DNA from: Denitrobacterium sp024691475
Lineage (GTDB): Bacteria; Actinomycetota; Coriobacteriia; Coriobacteriales; Eggerthellaceae
DNA length: 64,000 nt
Direction of reading: 5' to 3'
Assembly: GCA_024691475.1 (NCBI GenBank)
Contig: JAILNP010000026.1
Coordinates: 4,945 to 68,944 of the forward strand
Part shown: piece after piece, positions 20,115 through 28,668 of the stretch
Layout: the number at the start of each line of letters is the position of its first letter
Numbering within the stretch: the first letter of the stretch is position 1
Program-made: the position numbers and the translations under genes
The notes under the pieces: model-generated
Seen by the model: the letters and a program-made list of their open reading frames with translations, nothing else
What the model was told of the DNA's origin: nothing
Databases searched by the model: none

Positions 20115-20420
20115 GTGAGCAGCCTGGTCGAGCGCATCGAAGCCGTGCGTCGCGAATGCGGCGGCGTGGTGGACGTCTACGTGATGTTCGATAGCCATAC
20201 CGACGCCATGGCCATGCACGAAGCCGCGCGCAGCCAGGGTCTGCATACGCGCATATCTACGGCGCCGCGCGCAATCAAGGCGTCGTGTGGAGTAACCGTG
20301 CTCGTATCTGCCAGCGAAGCCGTTGCGCTAGAATCGTTGGCAGGCGAGCTCGGTTTGCCCTACGAATGTTTCAATCCGCTTCCGCGTCAATTCGACGCGC
20401 GACGCGATACGTATTGCTAG
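20115..20420 (+). CDS. DUF3343 protein (putative Se/S carrier-like), copy 1
   Basis: A 101-aa protein of the DUF3343 family, which comparative genomics links to selenium utilisation. The fold signature is a beta-strand with YVMFDSHTDAMAMHEAA, then IKASCGVTVLVS holding the conserved Cys, and a second Cys is the very last residue. GTG start 3 bases after the double-cubane gene stop. A role as a carrier of reduced Se or S through its cysteines is a proposal for the family, not shown. Confidence 0.75.
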   Translation: MSSLVERIEAVRRECGGVVDVYVMFDSHTDAMAMHEAARSQGLHTRISTAPRAIKASCGVTVLVSASEAVALESLAGELGLPYECFNPLPRQFDARRDTYC

Positions 20421-20456
20421 TAGTTCGCGCAGTGCGCGAACGGAAAGAAGGTTTGC

Positions 20457-21050
20457 ATGGAACTGAAAGTTGATGCTCGTGGCGATGCGTGCCCCATTCC
20501 CGTGGTGAAGACCAAGCAGGCGCTTGGCACCATCGACGAGGGCGTCGTGGAAGTGCTCGTCGACAACGAGACGGCCGTGCATAACCTGGAGAACCTGGCG
20601 AAGAGCCAGAATTGCGAATTCGCTTCCGAGCAGCAGGCGGACGACCTGTTCGTGGTGAAGGTCACCAAGACGGCAGACTCCGCAGCTGCCGAGGTTGCGC
20701 CCGCTGGCCAGACGGGGAAGCGCGTGGTCGTGCTTTCCGGCGAGCATATGGGCCAGGGCGACGACGTTCTGGGTGGCAACCTCATGAAGGCGTTCGTGTT
20801 CGCGCTTACCCAGCAGGATGCCCTTCCCGACACGGTGCTTCTGTACAACGGCGGCGCGCATCTTTCCTGCGAGGGCTCTCCGGCGCTCGACGACCTGAAG
20901 GCCCTTGCCCAGGCGGGTACTGAAATCCTTACGTGCGGCACGTGCCTGAAGCATTATGGCATCGAAGACAAGCTGGCTGTGGGCGAGGTTACGAACATGT
21001 ACGTCATCGTGCAGAAGCAGCTCGAGGCGGGCGTCGTCGTTCGTCCGTAA
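20457..21050 (+). CDS. yedF: selenium metabolism protein YedF (TusA-DsrE fusion)
   Basis: A 197-aa two-domain protein. Residues 1-70 are a TusA/SirA domain (VDARGDACPIPVVKTKQAL) with the persulfide/perselenide-type Cys12. Residues 85-195 are a DsrE/DsrF-like domain with GEHMGQGDDVLGGNLMKAF and cysteines including CGTC near residue 160. The fusion and its tight association with selenium genes match the YedF family. It probably carries or transfers activated Se or S. AAGAAGG precedes the ATG. It is in the middle of the double-cubane operon. Confidence 0.88.
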   Translation: MELKVDARGDACPIPVVKTKQALGTIDEGVVEVLVDNETAVHNLENLAKSQNCEFASEQQADDLFVVKVTKTADSAAAEVAPAGQTGKRVVVLSGEHMGQGDDVLGGNLMKAFVFALTQQDALPDTVLLYNGGAHLSCEGSPALDDLKALAQAGTEILTCGTCLKHYGIEDKLAVGEVTNMYVIVQKQLEAGVVVRP

Positions 21051-21062
21051 CGTGGTTCAACT

Positions 21063-22205
21063 GTGATTTACTTCGACAACGCGGCTACTACCATGCAGAA
21101 ACCGCCCGAGGTTGCTCGGGCGGTTGCCCAGGCTATCAACCAGTTTGGTGGCGTGGGGCGAGGCGCTCATGATGCCGCGCTTTCCGCCGACATGGCGGTC
21201 TATATTGCCCGCAAGCGCATTGCCCAGCTGCTTGGCGCCCCCAGTGCCAAACACGTGGCGTTTATGCTCAACGTCACCGAGGCGCTCAACGCGGTCATCT
21301 CGGGCCTGCTGCGCGCGGGCGATCACGCGGTCACCACCGCAGCTTCGCATAACTCCGTGCTTCGCCCGCTCTACCGCAAACAAGACGAAGAGGGCGTGGG
21401 CCTGTCTATTTTGCCCGTTGCGCCTGATGGTTCCATCTCGTACGACGAGTTCGATGCGCTGTTCACCCCGCAGACCAAGCTTGCGGTGGTAACGCATGCC
21501 AGCAATCTTACGGGCGACGTGTACGACATTGCCCGCATGGCGCGCATTGCGCACGAACACGGCGCGCTCATCTGTGTCGATGCTGCCCAAACGGCGGGCG
21601 TCTATCCGCTGAGCATGGCGGAATGCGGCATCGACATCCTAGCCTTCACGGGGCATAAGGGCCTTATGGGGCCGCAGGGCACGGGTGGCCTGTGCCTGGC
21701 GGAAGGCATCGACCTTTCGCATTACAACGTGGGTGGCAGCGGTACGCACAGTTACGATCGGCAGCACCCGCTGTTTCTGCCCGAACGCTTGGAAGCGGGA
21801 ACGCTCAACGCGCATGGCATCGCGGGGCTTTCCGAGGGCGTGGCCTTCATCCAGAACGTAGGCGTTGAAGCCGTGTGCGAGCACGAAAAGGCGCTTGCTC
21901 AGCGGTTTGCGCAGGCTGCGCGCTCCATTCCCGGGGTACATCTATATGGTGGCGGGGCTGCCGATTCCGTGGGCATCGTTGCCCTGAACGTTGCCGATGT
22001 CGACTCGTCGGTCGTATCCGACGTGCTTTCCCGCGATTTTGGCATTTGCACGCGTCCGGGCGCCCATTGCGCACCTCTCATGCACGAGGCCCTGGGCACC
22101 AGCGAGCAGGGCGCGGTGCGGTTCAGTTTCGGATATTTCAATACGGAAGAGGAAGTCGACGAGGGCATTCAGGCGCTAAGCCAGATTGCCGCGTCGATCG
22201 CCTAG
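21063..22205 (+). CDS. cysteine desulfurase-like class V aminotransferase (selenium-operon type)
   Basis: A 380-aa PLP enzyme of the NifS/SufS/CsdB superfamily. It starts MIYFDNAATTMQKPPEV, the PLP lysine lies in FTGHKGLMGPQGTGG, and a late Cys lies in CTRPGAHCAPLMHEALG. It would release S or Se from cysteine or selenocysteine and pass it to YedF or DUF3343. GTG start 12 bases after the yedF stop without a clear ribosome site, suggesting translational coupling. True desulfurase and selenocysteine lyase cannot be told apart here. Confidence 0.85.
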   Translation: MIYFDNAATTMQKPPEVARAVAQAINQFGGVGRGAHDAALSADMAVYIARKRIAQLLGAPSAKHVAFMLNVTEALNAVISGLLRAGDHAVTTAASHNSVLRPLYRKQDEEGVGLSILPVAPDGSISYDEFDALFTPQTKLAVVTHASNLTGDVYDIARMARIAHEHGALICVDAAQTAGVYPLSMAECGIDILAFTGHKGLMGPQGTGGLCLAEGIDLSHYNVGGSGTHSYDRQHPLFLPERLEAGTLNAHGIAGLSEGVAFIQNVGVEAVCEHEKALAQRFAQAARSIPGVHLYGGGAADSVGIVALNVADVDSSVVSDVLSRDFGICTRPGAHCAPLMHEALGTSEQGAVRFSFGYFNTEEEVDEGIQALSQIAASIA

Positions 22206-22233
22206 CATTCCGCTGCAAGAGTAGGTGAATTGC

Positions 22234-22488
22234 ATGCCTGTTGCGCAGAAGCGCCAGAAGACTCCCAAGGTCGTTATCACGTTCGCATCCACGGGCGATG
22301 CCATGGCAGCCGAGGATGCTGCGCGCACGTATGGCCTGCCTGGTCGCATGATTCCGGTTCCCAGCGAGATTTCCGCAGGTTGCGGGCTTTCGTGGGCTGC
22401 CGCCGTGGCCGATGAGGAAGCGTTGCTCGCGGGCATTGCCGAGTATGGCGTGACCCACGAGGGCGTGTTCCACGTAGATTTGTATTAG
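22234..22488 (+). CDS. DUF3343 protein (putative Se/S carrier-like), copy 2
   Basis: An 84-aa DUF3343 protein. VVITFASTGDAMAAEDAA is followed by ISAGCGLSWAAA with the conserved Cys. The start is taken as ATG 22234, with AGGTG 6 bases upstream; a GTG three codons earlier is possible. It lies between the desulfurase and activase genes. Two diverged DUF3343 copies in one operon suggest distinct partners. This copy lacks the C-terminal Cys of copy 1. Confidence 0.72.
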   Translation: MPVAQKRQKTPKVVITFASTGDAMAAEDAARTYGLPGRMIPVPSEISAGCGLSWAAAVADEEALLAGIAEYGVTHEGVFHVDLY

Positions 22489-22495
22489 GAGATCC

Positions 22496-23239
22496 ATGTA
22501 CGCAATTGGCATTGACATTGGCAGTACTGCGGCCAAGGCGGCCGTGCTGCAAGATGGCGCGTTGGCCTATACCGTGGTGGAACCCACGGGCTTTTCCAGC
22601 GTGGAGGCATCGGAGCGGCTTTCGGCGCGTCTAGCCGAAGCGGGGTTTCCCACAGACGGCGCGGCTTCGGTGGTATCCACCGGGTATGGCCGCGTTGCCG
22701 TGCCGTACGCAAGCAAGAACGTAACCGAGATCACCTGCCATGGTAGGGGAGCGTCGTTCCTCTTTGGCGGAAACGGCCTGGTAATCGATGTGGGTGGCCA
22801 GGATACGAAGGTCATTTCGCTGGTGGATGGCAAGGTGCGCAAGTTCCTCATGAACGACAAGTGCGCCGCCGGCACGGGCAAGTTCCTGGAAATCATGGCC
22901 GATCGCATGGGCGTCAGCCAGGAGGAGATGGCCAACCTTGCCCGCGCGGGCCAGCCCACGCCCATTTCCAGCATGTGCACCGTCTTTGCGGAGAGCGAGG
23001 TCATCAGCCTCATTGGCAAGGGCGAACCGCGCGAGAACATCGCAAATGGCGTCATCGAGTCGGTGTGCTCGCGCGTTGCCACGCTGGCGGGCGGCATGGC
23101 GGGGCAAGACTGCTATCTTACGGGCGGCCTGTGCGAAAACGCCTACGTGGTCGAGCGCTTGTCGTCCCATCTGGCGCGTTCGGTTTCCACGTGCCCCGAA
23201 GCGCGCTTCGCGGGCGCCATTGGAGCGGCGCTGTCGTAA
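22496..23239 (+). CDS. acyl-CoA dehydratase activase (HgdC/BcrAD-type ATPase)
   Basis: A 247-aa ASKHA-fold ATPase. GIDIGSTAAKAAV is phosphate loop 1, VIDVGGQDTKVI is loop 2, and the [4Fe-4S] ligands that join the homodimer lie in KCAAGTGKFLE and SSMCTVFAESEV. It fires electrons at about ferredoxin potential or lower into a double-cubane or dehydratase partner upon ATP hydrolysis. The partner is most likely the protein at 18834, first gene of this operon. AGGAG stands before the ATG. It ends the compact operon. Confidence 0.9.
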   Translation: MYAIGIDIGSTAAKAAVLQDGALAYTVVEPTGFSSVEASERLSARLAEAGFPTDGAASVVSTGYGRVAVPYASKNVTEITCHGRGASFLFGGNGLVIDVGGQDTKVISLVDGKVRKFLMNDKCAAGTGKFLEIMADRMGVSQEEMANLARAGQPTPISSMCTVFAESEVISLIGKGEPRENIANGVIESVCSRVATLAGGMAGQDCYLTGGLCENAYVVERLSSHLARSVSTCPEARFAGAIGAALS

Positions 23240-23327
23240 GCGTGGTGCGGTGCGGGCGTTGCGCGTGGCTATTTGCTCTCGTCTCGAGTACAATCATGCG
23301 CGTGTCATTTAACGGGAAGGATCGTTC

Positions 23328-24686
23328 ATGGTGGAAAAGGATAAGAAGAGCGCGCTCGCACTCGTTCCGTTCCTGACGTTTATCGTCATTTATTTGGGGG
23401 CGGGGATTATCCTGCAGGCGCAGGGCGTCGAGATGGCGTTTTACCAGTTCCCTGCGGTTACCGCCGTGTTCGTGGCGGCAATCGTCGCCTTTATTGCGTT
23501 CCATCGCCATGGCATCCACGAGAACTTTGCCACGTTTGCGCGTGGCGCAGGGAGCGAAGACATCATGACCATGCTCATGATCTTCCTACTTGCGGGCGCG
23601 TTTTCCGAAGTAGCGGGGGCCATGGGAGGCATCGAATCCACGGTCAACCTGTGCGTTTCGTTCTTGCCTCCGGCGTGGCTCGTCGTGGGCATGTTCGTGA
23701 TTTCGGCATTCCTCTCCACGGCAACGGGCACCTCCATGGGCACGCTCGGCGCACTCGTGCCCATTGCCCTGGGCATCGCGAATGCCGCTGGTCTCGACCT
23801 TCCCATCGTGGTTGCCTCGTGCATTGGCGGTGCTATGTTCGGCGACAACCTGTCCATGATTTCCGACACCACCATCGCCTCCACGCGCACGCAGGGCGTA
23901 GAGCTGAAGGACAAGTTCCGCGCGAACTTCTTCTGTGCGCTGCCCGCAGCGGTGCTCACCATCGTTCTCATGCTCGTTTTTGCGCCTATCGCCGCTACGG
24001 GTGCGGCAGAAGTTGGCAGCTATGATTTGCTGAAGGTGCTGCCCTATGTGCTGGTTCTGGTGCTCGCCCTGGTGGGGCTGAACGTGTTTCTGGTGCTCGT
24101 TTCGGGCATCGCCGTGGCTGGCATCATTGGCATTGCGTATGGCGACCTTACCATTTTGTCCTTCTCCACCGAGATCTGGCTGGGCTTCCAGAACATGATC
24201 GAGGTGTTCATCCTCTCCATCTTCATTGGCGGCATTGCCGAGCTCACCAAGGAACATGGAGGCCTGAACTGGCTTATCGACAAGATTGGTGGGGCCTTGC
24301 GCGGCAAGCGCTCGGCGCAGGTGGGGCTGTGCGCCCTGGCCGGTCTTACCGATGCCGCAACCGCCAACAACACCATCGCCATTCTGGTGGATGGCGATGT
24401 GGCGCGCGATATCAGCCAGAAGTATCGTATCGACCCTCGTCGTACCGCATCCATTCTGGACACTTTTACGTGCATCGTGCAGGGGCTCATTCCCTATGGT
24501 GCGCAGTTCCTGCTCGTGGTAAGCCTTACGGGTGGTGCGGTGAACATCCTCGATGTGATTCCCTACAACTTCTACCTGTTCTTGCTCGCCGTCTTCACGT
24601 TGCTCTCCATTTTCATTCCCGCGTACGAGAAGCTTACGCTGAAGGGCGAATGGGATTGGGAGGCAGGCAAGCCCGCAGGGGAATAG
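23328..24686 (+). CDS. NhaC-family Na+/H+ (or substrate/Na+) antiporter
   Basis: A 452-aa protein with about eleven membrane segments. NhaC-family motifs include TATGTSMGTLGALVPIALG and GGAMFGDNLSMISDTTIAST near residues 125-190. The family exchanges Na+ with H+ or organic ions (malate/lactate in some members). It follows the selenium operon after 88 bases with its own -10-like TACAAT at 23289 and a GGGAAGG site. Its stop lies 11 bases from the convergent selD stop, with no terminator between. A link to selenium is only positional. Confidence 0.8.
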   Translation: MVEKDKKSALALVPFLTFIVIYLGAGIILQAQGVEMAFYQFPAVTAVFVAAIVAFIAFHRHGIHENFATFARGAGSEDIMTMLMIFLLAGAFSEVAGAMGGIESTVNLCVSFLPPAWLVVGMFVISAFLSTATGTSMGTLGALVPIALGIANAAGLDLPIVVASCIGGAMFGDNLSMISDTTIASTRTQGVELKDKFRANFFCALPAAVLTIVLMLVFAPIAATGAAEVGSYDLLKVLPYVLVLVLALVGLNVFLVLVSGIAVAGIIGIAYGDLTILSFSTEIWLGFQNMIEVFILSIFIGGIAELTKEHGGLNWLIDKIGGALRGKRSAQVGLCALAGLTDAATANNTIAILVDGDVARDISQKYRIDPRRTASILDTFTCIVQGLIPYGAQFLLVVSLTGGAVNILDVIPYNFYLFLLAVFTLLSIFIPAYEKLTLKGEWDWEAGKPAGE

Positions 24687-24697
24687 CCTGTGGCTTC

Positions 24698-25792
24698 CTA
24701 ACGAAGGAAGATCATTCCAGCCGGGCCGGCCATGACCTCGCCAATGCGCGCGGCATGACGGCCCGTTTCATTGAAGAAGGCTTCGTCAAACGCGTCGGCC
24801 TCTTCGGGCGCTACGGACACAAGCAGGCCACCCGAGGTCTGCGGGTCGCATAGGACGCCCATGCGGTTGTCGAATTCGATTTCGTCGAGCGTGCCGCGCT
24901 TCACGAATGGTTCCGCCCAGCGCACGATGTTGAACGTCTTGCCGGGGCGGCAGTAATCGCTCGAGTGCTTGTACACGTTGTTGAACAGGGGAATGCTCTC
25001 CCAATTCAGGCATGCGGAAACGCCGCTGGGCTCCAGCATCTCGTGCAGATGGCCCGCCAGGCCGAAACCGGTGATGTCGGTGGCGGCATGTGGATGTACG
25101 GCGCGCATGGCCGTGGCGCCTGCCTTGTTCAGCTCCATCATCGATTCGATGACGGGCCGCATGGTCTCGTCGGTTTCGCGACCCACGCGAAACGCCGCGT
25201 TCATAATGCCCGTGCCGATGGTCTTCGTGTAGAACAGCACGTCGCCTTCCTGGGCTCCCGCATTGCGAATGATGCGATCGGGGTGCACCGTGCCAAAGAC
25301 CGATAGGCCGTACTTGGGCTCGTCGTCGTCGATGGAGTGCCCGCCCACGGTGAACGCGCCGGCTTCGCGAACCTTGTCGCTGCCTCCGCGCATGACCTCG
25401 GCCACCACATCGGTTCCCAGGGAAACGGGGAAGGCCAGGATGTTTAGCGCGGTAAGCGGCGTGGCGCCCATGGCGAACACGTCGGAAAGCGCGTTGGCTG
25501 CGGCGATGGCACCGAATTCGTACGGGTCGTCTACCACGGGCGTAAAGAAGTCGAGCGTGAGCACGGCGGCCGTGTCGTCGTTGATTTTGTACACGGCTGC
25601 ATCGTCGCTCGTGTCGAAGCCTAGAAGCAGGTCGGGCGAGACAGCGGGTGCAATCTTTTCCATTATCGTTTGGAGGTCTCCCGGACTCCATTTCGCAGCT
25701 CAACCGCCCTTTTGCGTGAGCTTGGTGAGCCTGATGCGCTCGCCTTCCTTGAATGCGGGTTGGGGAATGCTGCAGCTTGCGAACTGTTCCAT
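24698..25792 (-). CDS. selD: selenide, water dikinase, itself a selenoprotein (UGA-coded Sec31)
   Basis: A 364-aa enzyme making selenophosphate from selenide and ATP. The true start is ATG 25792, preceded by AAAGGAGG. The frame then meets an in-frame TGA at 25702-25700 and continues without break into the conserved body. Around it the protein reads RLTKLTQKGG-U-AAKWSPGDL, the SelD active-site segment where E. coli has Cys17, so UGA encodes selenocysteine. A start at ATG 25663 would delete the catalytic site. ATP/Mg motifs include DTSDDAAVY and VGGHSIDDDEPKYG. A SECIS-like hairpin follows the UGA. Sec-containing SelD depends on its own product. Confidence 0.94.
25671..25690 (-). promoter_or_regulatory. 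candidate SECIS element in selD
   Basis: Nine bases after the UGA, the mRNA can form a 7-bp hairpin with one bulged C: UGGAGUC pairs with GACCUCCA around loop CGGGA. Position and size fit a bacterial SECIS. Its loop differs from the GGUCU loop of the formate dehydrogenase element. Confidence 0.6.
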
Positions 25793-25900
25793 GGGACACC
25801 TCCTTTCATCGGGCATGAGTATAGCCTACGGCTCGCGCAAAGGATATGTGGGAATCGCTTCTAAACTGTGATATCACGGTTCCATCTTCTCCAATTGAGG

Positions 25901-25906
25901 TACAAT
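25901..25906 (+). promoter_or_regulatory. -10 element of selC
   Basis: TACAAT lies 14 bases before the first base of the tRNA, a good distance for transcription starting a few bases before or at the tRNA. No clear -35 hexamer. Confidence 0.5.
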
Positions 25907-25920
25907 CATCCCGCCGTCAC

Positions 25921-26017
25921 GGAGATGGATGGGTCCTGGTGGGCCCCGCGGCCTTCAAAGCCGTTGTGAGGCACGCAGAATGTCTCGGGTGTGTTCGATT
26001 CGCACACGTCTCCGCCA
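25921..26017 (+). tRNA. selC: tRNA-Sec (UCA anticodon)
   Basis: A 97-base tRNA with encoded CCA. The acceptor stem GGAGATG pairs with CGTCTCC. The D arm has a long 6-bp stem and a 4-base loop, as expected for tRNA-Sec. The anticodon loop CTTCAAA has anticodon TCA. A large variable arm follows, and the T arm is GTGTG-TTCGATT-CGCAC. The discriminator is G. It lies next to selD and completes the selenocysteine machinery. T-rich sequence follows directly. Confidence 0.96.
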
Positions 26018-26180
26018 TTTTCTTTTCTCTCCCCTCAACTTTGCGTAGTACCACCATTGGTGTACCTTGGTGTCGTAGATGTTACGGGGGCTGCCCTTAC
26101 GTCCTGGTAAAGGGGCAGTGGTGGTATGGTCTCAGTAGGAAATCAGTAGTTGTGGTCAACCGTGGATAGGACGGCATATC

Positions 26181-27764
26181 GTGAGTAACGAACAGTACAA
26201 CCAGAATCCTGGTGCGCCGGTTCCCCCTGCAAGCGCGAATTCCCAGCCTCAGTCTGGGTATGCGCAGCCCGTGCAGCCGCAGCCGAGCCAGCAGGCTCCG
26301 CAGCAGCCGGCTTCGGCAGCGTATCAGAACGGCTTCCAGACGGGGCAATCCTCGTACCAGCAGTCTAGCGCTCAGCCTGCTTCTGCCCAGCCCTATGGCG
26401 CGCAGCAGGCTCAGCAAACGGCGCGCCAGCCCTTTGCGGCAGCGCAGCCGCAGCAGGGCTACCAGCGGCCCGCGGCGCAACAGCCGTCCGTTCAGTCGCA
26501 CGTGGGGAATCAGAAAACAGGCGGAGGGCGTACCTTCGGAGTTGCGTTTGCGGGGGCTGCATGCGCATGTGCCGTGGCCGCCCTCTGCTTGTTCGGGTAC
26601 AACGCCGTAACGGGTGGTTCCGTGGGCAGCACCACGGTAACGCTGGGCTCCACGTCCAGCTCCGCCATTTCGGCTTCCGACGACGATTCCACTTTGGCCG
26701 AGGCAGTTGCCGAAAAGGTGCTGCCTTCGATCGTGGCCATCGACGTCTATACCGACACGTCGGGCATGGGCAGCCTGCTGGGCTCGTCTTCTTCCAGCTC
26801 TTCGCTCGCCCAGTCTTCGCTGGGTAGCGGCGTGATCATCTCCACCGATGGCTACATCCTTACCAACTATCACGTCATCGAGTCGTCCGATGCCCTGAAG
26901 GTCACGGCCAACGGCCAGGAGTACGATGCCAAGGTCGTGGGCTACGATTCCACCACCGACCTGGCCGTTATCAAGATCGACGCTACCGACCTCACTGCCA
27001 TCGAAATCGGCGATTCCTCTTCGCTGAAGGAAGGCCAGTGGGTTATGACGGCTGGCAGCCCGTTTGGTCTGGAGCAGTCGGTGGCAACGGGCATCGTTTC
27101 GGCCACCAATCGCACCATCACCGTGAGCAATTCCGATAGCTCGTATTCGGGCTCGTCTTCCTCGACCGTCTATACGAACATGATTCAGACCGACGCGGCC
27201 ATTAACCCCGGCAATTCCGGTGGTGCCCTGGTCGACGAGAATGGTGCTCTTATCGGCATCAATTCCGTGATCGAGTCGTATTCGGGCAACTACTCGGGCG
27301 TGGGCTTCGCCATTCCCGTGAACGACGCCATGAACATTGCCTCCCAGATCATCGAGGGCAAGACGCCCACGCATGCCTATTTGGGCGTGGGCCCCGTTTC
27401 CGTCACCAGTACGCTGAACCAGCGCTACAAGCTGGGTGCCGATTCCGGCGCGTACGTTAACTCGGTGGTGTCGGGCGGTGCCGCGTCTAATGCGGGCATC
27501 CAGGTGGGCGACATCATCACCAAGGTGGGTGACACAGCGGTAACCGATTCCTCTACCCTCATTGCCGCCGTGCGTTCGCATAATCCCGGCGATACCGTAA
27601 CCGTTACGTTCCTGCGCGACGGTAACGAGCAGACGGTAGAGGTCACGCTTGGCTCCGACGAGGCCACCAGCCTCTCTAGCAGCAGTTCTTCCAAGAACGG
27701 CTATGGCTGGGGGCAGAGCAGCAGCGATACTTCCTCTTCGGGGGAGGGCAGCGTGGCGGCATAG
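26181..27764 (+). CDS. membrane-anchored HtrA/DegP-type serine protease
   Basis: A 527-aa S1C-family protease. Residues 1-115 are a Gln/Pro/Ala-rich disordered cytoplasmic part, followed by one membrane helix (FAGAACACAVAALCLFGY). The trypsin-like domain carries His in LTNYHVIES, Asp in STTDLAVIKI and Ser in NPGNSGGALVDENG. One PDZ domain (about 395-490) and a Ser-rich tail end the protein. The protease domain faces outside the membrane and handles misfolded envelope proteins. GTG start with AGGACGG upstream. Single-gene unit with a terminator after it. Confidence 0.92.
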   Translation: MSNEQYNQNPGAPVPPASANSQPQSGYAQPVQPQPSQQAPQQPASAAYQNGFQTGQSSYQQSSAQPASAQPYGAQQAQQTARQPFAAAQPQQGYQRPAAQQPSVQSHVGNQKTGGGRTFGVAFAGAACACAVAALCLFGYNAVTGGSVGSTTVTLGSTSSSAISASDDDSTLAEAVAEKVLPSIVAIDVYTDTSGMGSLLGSSSSSSSLAQSSLGSGVIISTDGYILTNYHVIESSDALKVTANGQEYDAKVVGYDSTTDLAVIKIDATDLTAIEIGDSSSLKEGQWVMTAGSPFGLEQSVATGIVSATNRTITVSNSDSSYSGSSSSTVYTNMIQTDAAINPGNSGGALVDENGALIGINSVIESYSGNYSGVGFAIPVNDAMNIASQIIEGKTPTHAYLGVGPVSVTSTLNQRYKLGADSGAYVNSVVSGGAASNAGIQVGDIITKVGDTAVTDSSTLIAAVRSHNPGDTVTVTFLRDGNEQTVEVTLGSDEATSLSSSSSSKNGYGWGQSSSDTSSSGEGSVAA

Positions 27765-27793
27765 CGTCATAAGCTCTTTGCGTGAAAACGGGG

Positions 27794-27826
27794 AAAAGGC
27801 CGCGGAACATGCGGCCTTTTCTTTTG
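27794..27826 (+). terminator. rho-independent terminator of htrA-type gene
   Basis: A perfect 10-bp stem (AAAAGGCCGC with GCGGCCTTTT), loop GGAACAT, followed by a T-rich tract. Confidence 0.9.
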
Positions 27827-27873
27827 GTTCACGGTAAGATAGGGCAAATCGAATGAGAAGGGTGAGTGAGCCA

Positions 27874-28587
27874 ATGTCCGATTACAAGTACAATCGCGTC
27901 CTGCTGAAGCTTTCCGGCGAGGCCCTGATGGGCGATACGGGTTATGGTATTGATCCGAAGGTCGTCGAAGAGCTAGCCGAGCAGATCAAGCAGATTGTCG
28001 ACGATGGCATCGAAGTGGCCGTTACCGTCGGCGGCGGAAACATCTTCCGCGGTCTGGCTGGTTCCGCCGAGGGCATGGACCGCTCTCAGGCCGACTACAT
28101 CGGCATGCTTGCCACCTGCATGAACGCGCTTGCCCTGCAAGACGGCTTCGAGCGCGCGGGCATTCAGTGCCGCGTCATGAGCGCCATCGAGATGCGCCAG
28201 GTTGCCGAACCGTACATCCGTCGTCGCGCCATTCGCCATTTGGAAAAGGGCCGCGTCGTCATCTTCGCCGCTGGCACGGGCAACCCGTACTTCACCACCG
28301 ATACCACGGCCGCCCTGCGCGCGCTGGAAATCGGTGCCGAATGCCTTATGAAGGCCACGAAGGTTGACGGCATCTACGACGCCGACCCGAAGACGAACCC
28401 CGATGCGAAGCGCTTCGACCACATTTCCTACCTCGACGTCATTTCGAAGGAACTGCACGTTATGGACACCACGGCCACCTCGCTGTGCATGGACAACGCC
28501 ATGCCCATGCTGGTGTTCGACCTTACGGTTCCCGGCAACATCGCTCGCGTTCTGAAAGGCGAAAACGTCGGCACGACGGTAAGCTAA
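27874..28587 (+). CDS. pyrH: UMP kinase
   Basis: A 237-aa amino-acid-kinase-fold enzyme phosphorylating UMP to UDP in pyrimidine synthesis. LLKLSGEALMG, VTVGGGNIFRG and GTGNPYFTTDTTAALRA are the family signatures. The start chosen is ATG 27874 (MSDYKYNRVL), with AAGGGTGAG upstream; an ATG seven codons earlier would overlap that site. It heads the housekeeping run pyrH-frr-uppS-cdsA-dxr. Confidence 0.96.
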   Translation: MSDYKYNRVLLKLSGEALMGDTGYGIDPKVVEELAEQIKQIVDDGIEVAVTVGGGNIFRGLAGSAEGMDRSQADYIGMLATCMNALALQDGFERAGIQCRVMSAIEMRQVAEPYIRRRAIRHLEKGRVVIFAAGTGNPYFTTDTTAALRALEIGAECLMKATKVDGIYDADPKTNPDAKRFDHISYLDVISKELHVMDTTATSLCMDNAMPMLVFDLTVPGNIARVLKGENVGTTVS

Positions 28588-28668
28588 CGTGTAAAATACT
28601 AGCTAGTGATTATCGGTACAGGCGGGCAAGGCGGGGGCCTTGTCACCGCTGTTCTTGAAGGGATACTC

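Noticed and set aside
24698..25663. SelD starting at ATG 25663
   Set aside because: This start lacks a ribosome site and removes the conserved catalytic segment. The upstream start with UGA recoding restores both.
26047..26064. Imperfect inverted repeat GTACCACC-ATT-GGTGTAC before the HtrA-type gene as an operator
   Set aside because: It is short, imperfect and present once. There is not enough support to list it as a site.
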